6,911 nucleotides of DNA from Anaerolineales bacterium (GTDB lineage: Bacteria > Chloroflexota > Anaerolineae > Anaerolineales > DRMV01). Where the stretch lies: positions 1-6,911 of the forward strand of contig JALSPT010000245.1 in the NCBI GenBank assembly GCA_026985785.1, given 5' to 3'. Made by a program: the position numbers and the translations under genes. The notes below the pieces were generated by a model that saw only the letters and a list, made by a program, of their open reading frames with translations, searched no databases and had not been told where the DNA came from. Shown in pieces: positions 1 to 4,839 of the stretch (position 1 is the first letter of the stretch; the number at the start of each line of letters is the position of its first letter).

Positions 1-9
1 CGCGAATCC

Positions 10-38
10 TTGTCAAAAGCCTGAGGGATGAGTATAAT
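10..38 (+). promoter_or_regulatory. Sigma70-type promoter of the tRNA-Pro gene
   Basis: A -35 box TTGTCA (10-15) and a perfect -10 box TATAAT (33-38) are separated by exactly 17 bases. The expected transcription start is near 45, so the primary transcript would carry only about six bases before the mature tRNA 5' end at 51. This is the best promoter by sequence in the window, as expected for a stable RNA gene. Confidence 0.85.
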
Positions 39-50
39 CTGGGTGCCTGT

Positions 51-128
51 CGGGGCGTGGCGCAGTCCGGCTAGCGCGCTTCAATGGGGTTGAAGAGGTC
101 CCGAGTTCAAATCTCGGCGCCCCGACCA
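51..128 (+). tRNA. tRNA-Pro, anticodon GGG, CCA encoded
   Basis: The full cloverleaf can be folded by hand. The acceptor stem is 51-57 with 118-124 (7 bp). The D stem is 60-63 with 74-77. The anticodon stem is 79-83 with 91-95. The T stem is 101-105 with 113-117, around a TTCAAAT loop. The anticodon loop 84-90 has U33 at 85, anticodon GGG at 86-88 and G37 at 89, so the tRNA reads the proline codons CCC and CCU. The first acceptor pair is C1-G72 with discriminator A73 (125), the known identity pattern of bacterial tRNA-Pro. CCA (126-128) is encoded in the DNA. The gene is monocistronic, with its own promoter and terminator. Confidence 0.97.
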
Positions 129-164
129 ACAACAGCCCGTGAGACACGGGCTGTTGTTCATTTT
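128..164 (+). terminator. Intrinsic terminator of the tRNA-Pro gene
   Basis: A perfect 14-bp stem (128-141 with 145-158) closes a 3-base AGA loop and is followed by CATTTTC, a short U tract in RNA. The first base of the left arm is the A of the encoded CCA, so the terminator starts with no spacer after the tRNA. The stem is symmetric, but on the minus strand it is followed by GGTCGGGG, so it would not work as a canonical terminator for leftward transcripts from pyrFE. Confidence 0.85.
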
Positions 165-165
165 C

Positions 166-182
166 GAAGAGACTGTCTCTTC
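166..182. repeat. Short palindrome between tRNA-Pro and pyrFE
   Basis: GAAGAGAC and GTCTCTTC form a perfect 8-bp inverted repeat around a single T at 174. No T tract follows on either strand, so it is not a canonical terminator. It could be a 3'-end hairpin for the leftward pyrFE transcript or a protein-binding site. The rest of 183-258 holds no gene, only small GC-rich inverted repeats. Confidence 0.4.
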
Positions 183-258
183 CTTGAAGGGGCGTCAAGG
201 CGCAGTTGCCGAACCGGCCAGCGCGCCCAGCGGCGCAGAGTGGCTTCGAGGGCGCTCA

Positions 259-1686
259 TCACGAACCTTTGCGCTGTCGAGAAGACAACCAGCGACGCAC
301 GGCGGCAATTTCGCCTGCAGGCACCCATCCCCCCTGCCCCCACAACGCCAGCAATTCGGAAAGCGTAAAAACGGCGTGCAGTTGCAGACCGTGGGCAGCC
401 AGTTCGGCGCGCGCGCCGGATTGCCGATCGATGAGCACCACGACGTCGTGCACCTTCAGCCCCGCGGCGCGCAGTTTTTCGGCGGCCTCCAGTTTGCTGC
501 CGCCGGTGGTGGCCAGGTCGTCCAGCATGACAGCAGTTTGCCCAACACGGAAGACGCCTTCCACCGCGGCGCGCGTGCCGTAGGCTTTGACCTCCTTGCG
601 GGGGTAAATCAACGACCGTCCGGTACGCAGCGCGACTGCCGTGCCAATGGGCAGCGCGGCATAGGGCAGCGCGGCGATGTGGTCGAAAGACAGGCTGGCG
701 AGCACCTCGGCGTACAGGGCGGCGACTTCGCCCAGCAAGCGGGGGAAAGAGGCCAGCCGCCGTAGGTCCAGGTAAATAGGAGAACGCAGGCCGGATTTGA
801 GGGTAAACTCGCCGAATTGGACGCAACCGCTTTCCACCAACCGACGCGCGACCGCCTCGCGCCGCGAAGGGAGAGGCGCCGGGCGATGATGTTCGAATGC
901 CAGGGCAGCGATGCGCTCATGCAAAGCCGCGGCCGCGGCGGCTGGATTGGCGGCTCGGCTGATGCCGCGAGAAACAGCGATCAACATGCCCAGACCATCG
1001 GCGCGCAGCCCGGCGGCTAAGGCGGCTTCCAGGCTGCCGCCCTGCGCCCCTACGCCGGGGGCCAGAAACCACAAATCGGGCGCCGCAGTGCGGGTGGCAG
1101 CCAGAGCCTCGGGATGCGTTGCACCCACCACCAGGCCGAGGTTGCCGCGAGTACTCCAGGTTTGCGCCAACCGCGCCACGCGCAGGTAGAGCGGGCGGCC
1201 ATCTTCTTCAACCACACCCACATCCTGCAAATCAGCGCCGCCGGGGTTGGAGGTCTTTGCCAGCAGAAACACGCCCTTTTCCGCCTCGGAGAGAAAAGGT
1301 TGCACTGCATCGCGCCCCAAATAGGGGTTCACGGTGAGCGCGTCGGCGGCGAGGCGCTCGAACGCCGCCTGGGCATAGGCGCGCGCGGTGGAGGCAATGT
1401 CGCCGCGCTTGGCGTCCAGCACCACCGGCAGGCCCACGTCGTGAACGGCGGCGATGACCTCCTGCAACGCCTGCCAGCCGTCGGCTCCGTAGATATCGAA
1501 GAAAGCGGCATTGGGCTTGAAGGCAATGGCATGGCGGTGGGTGGCCTCGATGAGGTGAAGACAAAAATCGCGCGCCGCCGTTGCGGAGGGCGAGGGCAGG
1601 TCATCGGGATGGGGATCCAGGCCCACACAGAGCAGCGAGCGGCGCTTCCAGGCTAAGGCTTCCAGGCGAGAGAAGAAAGCGGGCAT
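259..1686 (-). CDS. pyrFE: Bifunctional OMP decarboxylase / orotate phosphoribosyltransferase (PyrF-PyrE fusion)
   Basis: This 475-residue protein joins the last two enzymes of UMP synthesis: orotate + PRPP gives OMP, and OMP is decarboxylated to UMP in the cytoplasm. Residues 1 to about 265 are an OMP decarboxylase barrel of the subfamily 2 type: GLDPHPDDLP at 22-31, FKPNAAFFD at 57-65, catalytic DAKRGD at 91-96 (Lys93), and the phosphate-binding stretches LAPGVGAQGG (208-217) and SRGI (239-242). Residues about 276-475 are an orotate phosphoribosyltransferase: KSGLRSP at 297-303, the mobile loop RKEVKAYGT at 363-371, and the PRPP motif DDLATTGGS at 389-397. All key residues are present, so both activities are expected. 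The linker around 266-275 is short and proline-rich. The ATG is supported by AGGAGG five bases upstream (plus-strand 1692-1697). The lipoprotein gene lies 68 bases upstream on the same strand, with a hairpin in the gap. Confidence 0.95.
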   Translation of the reverse strand: MPAFFSRLEALAWKRRSLLCVGLDPHPDDLPSPSATAARDFCLHLIEATHRHAIAFKPNAAFFDIYGADGWQALQEVIAAVHDVGLPVVLDAKRGDIASTARAYAQAAFERLAADALTVNPYLGRDAVQPFLSEAEKGVFLLAKTSNPGGADLQDVGVVEEDGRPLYLRVARLAQTWSTRGNLGLVVGATHPEALAATRTAAPDLWFLAPGVGAQGGSLEAALAAGLRADGLGMLIAVSRGISRAANPAAAAAALHERIAALAFEHHRPAPLPSRREAVARRLVESGCVQFGEFTLKSGLRSPIYLDLRRLASFPRLLGEVAALYAEVLASLSFDHIAALPYAALPIGTAVALRTGRSLIYPRKEVKAYGTRAAVEGVFRVGQTAVMLDDLATTGGSKLEAAEKLRAAGLKVHDVVVLIDRQSGARAELAAHGLQLHAVFTLSELLALWGQGGWVPAGEIAAVRRWLSSRQRKGS

Positions 1687-1704
1687 GGCGGCCTCCTACA
1701 TGCC

Positions 1705-1734
1705 ACGGGCGCGTGACTCTTGCCACGCGCCCGT
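1705..1734 (-). promoter_or_regulatory. GC-rich hairpin in the pyrFE leader / lipoprotein 3' region
   Basis: A perfect 11-bp inverted repeat (1705-1715 with 1724-1734) has an 8-base loop. In the leftward RNA it falls 20 bases after the lipoprotein stop and ends 7 bases before the AGGAGG of pyrFE. No U tract follows, so it is not a classic intrinsic terminator. It may be a U-less terminator or 3' stabiliser for the lipoprotein mRNA, or a leader element affecting pyrFE expression. No separate pyrFE promoter is evident in the 68-base gap. Confidence 0.6.
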
Positions 1735-1754
1735 CATCGCAAGGGGGGAAGAGG

Positions 1755-2438
1755 CTACGGTCGTCGCACCACCACGTTGTCAAACAAAATATCCGTCCCC
1801 GGCGTGTCGAACGTCCCGGCCATGAGGCCAATGTCGCCAGAGGTCAACGTGCCGTCCTTGGTGCTGGCAATCTTCTTACCGTTGACGTACAGGGTAAGGT
1901 CTTTGTCGATACAGGTGGCCTTGATATGATAGGTTACCCCAGGATCTTTCGGGAGTTTGTCCGACGGCACCATCTTGCCGTTGCCGGTAAGGATGGTTTG
2001 CTGTCCATCGACCACCCGACCAATACCGGCATACCCATCACTGCTGATAACGAAGAAATAGTAATTGTTCTCATCTTTATAACGGCAAAGCACACCAAAA
2101 TCGTTGTCGTCCGGGCCGCCGTTTTTCACCGCGTCCACGGTAATCACGATGGGGCCGCTGAATTCTTCCCCGGGGTTGGCCCAGACATCACTGTTGGCTT
2201 CGTTGACCAGGATACGGTAATGCCCATCGACGTAGTCGGTTAGGCTGCCGCTGTCGCTCTTGACGCGATCCCAGCCGCTGGTGGGGTCGGAAAAATTGTC
2301 CTGAAAGAGGATGGGGTTCTGCGTCGGCGGGGCCTTGGTCGGGGCAGGGGCATTGGCTGACGGTGCAACCGAAGCGCCAAAACTGCACGCCAGGCTGACA
2401 GCAGCCAAAAGAGCGAGCAATAACCACAAGCGTTTCAT
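1755..2438 (-). CDS. Putative lipoprotein with a LamG/DUF1080-like beta-sandwich domain
   Basis: This 227-residue secreted protein is of unknown function. Residues 1-17 are a signal peptide (MKR, then a leucine/alanine-rich core) ending in SLAC, which makes Cys18 the probable lipidation site. Residues 19-42 are an Ala/Pro/Thr-rich tether. From about 43 to 227 the pattern resembles concanavalin-like (LamG / 3-keto-disaccharide hydrolase-like) folds: DNFSDPTSGW near 47-56, an FGVLCRYKDENNYYFFVIS strand pair at 114-132, LTLYVNGKKIAS at 181-192, and a closing GDIGLMAGTF...ILFDNVVV at 201-225. No catalytic residues are recognisable, so sugar or surface binding is only a guess. The ATG is chosen by AGGAGG eight bases upstream (plus-strand 2447-2452) and by the signal peptide starting there. 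The open frame continues upstream for hundreds of codons antisense to the acyl-CoA dehydrogenase, but nothing supports translation of that part. The gene looks less GC-rich than its neighbours, especially around 2040-2100. Confidence 0.85.
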   Translation of the reverse strand: MKRLWLLLALLAAVSLACSFGASVAPSANAPAPTKAPPTQNPILFQDNFSDPTSGWDRVKSDSGSLTDYVDGHYRILVNEANSDVWANPGEEFSGPIVITVDAVKNGGPDDNDFGVLCRYKDENNYYFFVISSDGYAGIGRVVDGQQTILTGNGKMVPSDKLPKDPGVTYHIKATCIDKDLTLYVNGKKIASTKDGTLTSGDIGLMAGTFDTPGTDILFDNVVVRRP

Positions 2439-2481
2439 TCCAACAACCTCCTTGCATTCTAAAAAGGCACGGCAAGACAGG

Positions 2482-2563
2482 GGGGAACGCTTCCGATGCA
2501 AGATCGTGCTGTTCCCCTTATCAGCCGCAGGCTGAGAGGAACAGCCATCGCGGATAAGGCTGT
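2482..2563 (-). promoter_or_regulatory. Folded 5' leader of the lipoprotein gene with competing hairpins
   Basis: The roughly 120-base leader contains overlapping complementary segments. 2508-2515 pairs with 2538-2545 (8 bp) around an inner stem 2522-2526/2530-2534. 2482-2488 pairs with 2511-2517 (7 bp) around an inner 4-bp stem 2494-2497/2503-2506. 2541-2546 pairs with 2558-2563 (6 bp). The segments share bases, so the folds are mutually exclusive. A TTTTT run on the minus strand (2461-2465) lies shortly before the ribosome binding site. The outermost segment (2558-2563) straddles the predicted transcription start and might not be fully in the RNA. No known riboswitch class is recognised. 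Confidence 0.4.
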
Positions 2564-2567
2564 TTTC

Positions 2568-2576
2568 ATTGTAGCA
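2568..2576 (-). promoter_or_regulatory. Extended -10 promoter of the lipoprotein gene
   Basis: On the minus strand the sequence reads TGC followed by TACAAT (2576 down to 2568), an extended -10 element with five of six bases of the consensus hexamer. No good -35 box lies 16-18 bases upstream, as is tolerated for extended -10 promoters. The start would be near 2561, giving a leader of about 120 bases before the ATG at 2438. Confidence 0.55.
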
Positions 2577-2588
2577 TACATGAAGGCA

Positions 2589-2647
2589 CCTCAGGGGGAT
2601 TTCCATGACCATTGGAGCACATCGTGCACCCGTAAAAACCCCTGAGG
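2589..2647. repeat. 9-bp inverted repeat between the divergent promoters
   Basis: CCTCAGGGG (2589-2597) and CCCCTGAGG (2639-2647) are perfect reverse complements separated by 41 bases. A further TTT/AAA pairing is possible inside after one unpaired base. The left arm covers the -35 position of the lipoprotein promoter, and the right arm sits just upstream of the acyl-CoA dehydrogenase promoter. The spacing is long for a transcription terminator. It fits paired half-sites for a regulator acting on both genes, which is an inference. Confidence 0.45.
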
Positions 2648-2650
2648 GAA

Positions 2651-2694
2651 TGTGACATTTTGCACTCCCGAAAAATTCCCTTGCGCGATATAAT
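2651..2694 (+). promoter_or_regulatory. Promoter of the acyl-CoA dehydrogenase gene, possibly activator-dependent
   Basis: A perfect -10 box TATAAT lies at 2689-2694, placing the start near 2701, 23 bases before the ATG. No -35 hexamer is found at 16-18 bases. TTGCAC at 2660-2665 is 23 bases away, too far for a standard promoter. TGTGACATTTTGCACT (2651-2666), a partial match to CRP/FNR-family sites, is centred near -42.5, close to where class II activators bind. The -10 box is clear, but the activator site is speculative. Confidence 0.55.
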
Positions 2695-2723
2695 CGTTCT
2701 AACTTTCGCACCCGGAGGATGAA

Positions 2724-3923
2724 ATGGATTTCGCCCTGACAGAAGAACATAAGATGGTGCAAGAGATGGTTCGTAAATTCGCGAACGAGGCCATTCCCAT
2801 CATTCGCGAATACGACCGCAAGCACGAGCCCGCGCCCCTTCTCCCTCGCATGGCCGAATTGGGAATTTTGGGCGTGGGCATTCCCGTTAAATACGGCGGC
2901 CAGGGGCTGGATTACATTTCGCTTGGCCTGGTGTGCGAGGAACTGGAGTACGCCGATTCCACCCTGCGGGTGGTGATGGCTGTGCACATGGGGCTGTGCG
3001 CCCAGACCATTTTCCACTGGGGCACCGAAGAGCAAAAGCAGAAATTCCTGGTGCCGTTGGCCAAAGGGGAAAAAATCGGCTGCGGGGCGTTCACCGAGCC
3101 GGGGCACGGCTCCGACTTTGCCCACATTCAGATGACCGGGCGGCGCGAAGGCGACTACTACATCCTCAACGGCGAGAAGATGTGGATTTCCCTTGCCACG
3201 CTGGCCGACTACGCCATCGTCACCGTGCGCACCAATCCTGAAGCCGAAAAGCCTCACCGCGGCCTCTCGACCTTCATCGTCGACCTGCACTCGCCGGGCA
3301 TCAAACGCGGCGACATCAAAGGCAAACTTGGCGTGCGCGCCGGTTCGACCGGGTGGATTGCTTTCCAGGACGTGAAAGTGCCGGTCGAGAACCGCCTCGG
3401 CGAAGAAGGGGAAGGCTTCAAGATTACCATGACGGCCTTCGACCGAGGACGCTATACCGTGGCTGCAGGAGCGGTAGGGTTGATCCGCGCTGCCCTGGAT
3501 GCCAGCGTAAACTACGCCACCGAGCGAAAAACCTTCGGCGTGCCGATCGGCCAGCATCAACTCATCAAACAAAAGATTGCCCGCATGGCACGCGATTATG
3601 AAATGGGGAAACTGCTCTACCTCAAAGCCGGTTGGCAGATGAACGAAGGCATCCGCGCCACCCGAATGACCTCCATGGCCAAATGGTTTGCCACCGAAGC
3701 CGCATTTCAAGCAGCCCACGATGCCGTTCAGATCCATGGCGCGTACGGCTTCAGCGACGAATACGACGTCGAGCGCTTCTTCCGCAACGGGCGCGGCTCG
3801 ATCATCTACGAAGGCAGCAGCGAAATCCACACCCTCATCCAGGCCGATTACGCCCTGGGTTATCGGCGCGACAAGCCATTACGCATCGAACTGCCCCCCT
3901 ACGACCCGGAGGAGTGGCAGTAA
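2724..3923 (+). CDS. Acyl-CoA dehydrogenase
   Basis: This 399-residue flavoenzyme is of normal family length. It oxidises an acyl-CoA to the 2,3-enoyl-CoA and hands electrons to ETF, whose genes follow. The N-terminal helical domain covers residues 1 to about 115. The middle beta domain has GAFTEPGHGSD at 121-131 and NGEKMWIS at 149-156, where FAD and substrate bind. The C-terminal helical domain has ERKTFGVPIGQHQLIKQKIA at 267-286, QIHGAYGF at 336-343, and IIYEGSSEIH at 360-369. Glu363 in YEG is at the catalytic-base position used by medium- and short-chain enzymes. GRGSIIYEG replaces the more usual ARxxxIYEG, and HGAYG replaces HGGYG, so this is not a textbook MCAD/SCAD. The chain length or branching of its substrate cannot be read. 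The tail QADYALGYRRDKPLR (373-387) may help place the subfamily. GGAGG at 2714-2718 lies five bases before the ATG. Confidence 0.93.
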   Translation: MDFALTEEHKMVQEMVRKFANEAIPIIREYDRKHEPAPLLPRMAELGILGVGIPVKYGGQGLDYISLGLVCEELEYADSTLRVVMAVHMGLCAQTIFHWGTEEQKQKFLVPLAKGEKIGCGAFTEPGHGSDFAHIQMTGRREGDYYILNGEKMWISLATLADYAIVTVRTNPEAEKPHRGLSTFIVDLHSPGIKRGDIKGKLGVRAGSTGWIAFQDVKVPVENRLGEEGEGFKITMTAFDRGRYTVAAGAVGLIRAALDASVNYATERKTFGVPIGQHQLIKQKIARMARDYEMGKLLYLKAGWQMNEGIRATRMTSMAKWFATEAAFQAAHDAVQIHGAYGFSDEYDVERFFRNGRGSIIYEGSSEIHTLIQADYALGYRRDKPLRIELPPYDPEEWQ

Positions 3924-3925
3924 AA

Positions 3926-3979
3926 CAGGGATTGAGGTATTAGGGGATGAGGTATAGGAGAGAACTCCCCTCAATCCCT
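3926..3979. repeat. Near-tandem 15-mer pair and 11-bp inverted repeat downstream of the acyl-CoA dehydrogenase gene
   Basis: The units 3926-3940 and 3941-3955 are two copies of a 15-base sequence; AGGGATTGAGGTAT and AGGGGATGAGGTAT differ at two of 14 positions. The first copy also forms an inverted repeat with 3969-3979: AGGGATTGAGG (3927-3937) against CCTCAATCCCT, with a 31-base loop. It starts 3 bases after the stop codon. No U tract follows, so termination here is uncertain and read-through into etfBA is plausible. Confidence 0.6.
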
Positions 3980-3980
3980 A

Positions 3981-4029
3981 ATTACCCAATACCCAATACC
4001 CAATACCCAACACCTGATACCTGTTTCCC
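3981..4029. repeat. Heptanucleotide tandem repeat (consensus AATACCC) upstream of etfB
   Basis: Seven 7-base units run in register. Units 2-4 (3988-4008) are perfect AATACCC. Unit 1 is ATTACCC, and the last three decay to AACACCT, GATACCT and GTTTCCC. On the minus strand four GGG runs with identical 4-base TATT loops (complementary to 3985-4008) meet the standard G3-N1-7 quadruplex pattern. The G-rich strand is the template for etfBA transcription. The array looks like the short heptamer repeats known from some cyanobacterial genomes. It encodes nothing recognisable. Confidence 0.85.
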
Positions 4030-4042
4030 TAACCCATTGGAT

Positions 4043-4050
4043 GGAGGAGG
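4043..4050 (+). promoter_or_regulatory. Ribosome binding site that fixes the TTG start of etfB
   Basis: GGAGGAGG lies six bases before TTG at 4057. The next in-frame ATG would be codon 61, which would remove the first strands of the conserved EtfB fold, so TTG is the credible start. Confidence 0.85.
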
Positions 4051-4056
4051 TGCACT

Positions 4057-4839
4057 TTGAAAATCGTAGTTTTCGTCAAAGTCACGCCCGATACTGCCGC
4101 CACCGTCAAGGTGGACGACAGCGGGAACGTGACGTGGGGCGACGCCCCCCTGGTGCTCAACCCGTGGGACGAGTACGCTGTGGAGGCGGCTTTGCAAACC
4201 AAGGAAGCCCACGGCGGCTCGGTGACCGTGGTCAGCATGGGCGACGAAAGCGCCCTGGAAGCCATCCGCCGTGCGCTGGCCATGGGCTGCAACGATGCCA
4301 TCCGCATCGACGACCCCGCACTGGCCGAAGACGACACCCTCAGCACGGCCAAGGTGCTGGCCGCCGCAGTACAGAAAATCGGCGACGTGGACATGGTTTT
4401 CTTCGGTCGCCAAGCCATCGACGGCGACACCGGCCTCACCCCTGCGCAAACCGCCCGCCTGCTGGGATGGCCCTATGTCGGCCTCGTAGCCGCGTTCCGC
4501 GAACTGGATGCCGACGGCGGCACTTTCACCGCCGAGCGCGCCATCGAAGAAGGCCGTCAGGTCGTGGCTTCCAAACTGCCTGCCGTGGTCAGCGTGGCCA
4601 AAGACTACGGCGAACCGCGCTACCCCTCGTTCATGGGCATCCGCAAGGCAGCCCGCGCCAAAGTGCCGGTGTGGAGCCTGGCCGACCTGGGCATCGAAGC
4701 CCCGGCGGTCAAGGTACGCCTGACCCAATTGATGAACCCGCCCAAGCGCGAGGTGCAATGCGAGTTCATCGAGGGCGAAACCCCTGAAGAAATTGCCGAG
4801 AAACTGGCCGACAAGATTTTGGCGGAGAAGGTGCTATGA
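4057..4839 (+). CDS. etfB: Electron transfer flavoprotein subunit beta
   Basis: This 260-residue protein has the usual EtfB length. It pairs with EtfA to carry electrons from acyl-CoA dehydrogenases. The Rossmann-like nucleotide-binding fold starts at once with MKIVVFVKVTPD. NPWDEYAVEAAL (35-46), VVSMGD (58-63) and GRQAIDGDTG (117-126) are typical of the AMP/FAD-binding site. The family signature is at 159-181 (ER..EEGRQVV..KLPAVVSVA). The C-terminal arm around residues 225-260, which wraps onto EtfA, is complete. The start codon is TTG after a very strong ribosome binding site. The gene overlaps etfA by four bases (ATGA), so translation is probably coupled. The 133-base gap after the acyl-CoA dehydrogenase shows no convincing promoter, so co-transcription is likely. 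Whether the nucleotide held here is AMP (simple ETF) or a bifurcating FAD cannot be decided by eye. Confidence 0.95.
   Translation: MKIVVFVKVTPDTAATVKVDDSGNVTWGDAPLVLNPWDEYAVEAALQTKEAHGGSVTVVSMGDESALEAIRRALAMGCNDAIRIDDPALAEDDTLSTAKVLAAAVQKIGDVDMVFFGRQAIDGDTGLTPAQTARLLGWPYVGLVAAFRELDADGGTFTAERAIEEGRQVVASKLPAVVSVAKDYGEPRYPSFMGIRKAARAKVPVWSLADLGIEAPAVKVRLTQLMNPPKREVQCEFIEGETPEEIAEKLADKILAEKVL

Noticed and set aside
51..182. tRNA-Pro as an integration site for a mobile element
   Set aside because: No integrase, no duplicated tRNA 3' end and no foreign-looking genes are visible in the window.
13..198. Minus-strand open frame of 61 residues containing GAPRFELGTSSTPLKR
   Set aside because: It is the antisense translation of the tRNA-Pro gene. 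This peptide is a well-known spurious ORF product in databases.
139..765. Plus-strand open frame of 208 residues
   Set aside because: It overlaps the tRNA terminator and runs antisense to the well-supported pyrE half. The composition is arginine/glycine/alanine-rich with no recognisable motifs.
1581..2243. Plus-strand open frame of 220 residues
   Set aside because: Antisense to the pyrFE 5' end and the lipoprotein; no ribosome binding site and no family resemblance.
2439..3830. Minus-strand open frame of over 460 codons continuous with the lipoprotein frame
   Set aside because: It is the mirror of the acyl-CoA dehydrogenase reading frame and crosses the divergent promoter region. The signal peptide, lipobox and ribosome binding site place the true start at 2438.
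3981..4029. Possible CRISPR array
   Set aside because: Units are 7 bases and directly tandem with no spacers, and no cas genes are present.
3982..4758. Minus-strand open frame of 258 residues
   Set aside because: Antisense to etfB. Its start lies inside etfB and its tail is a translation of the heptamer repeat; there is no ribosome binding site.
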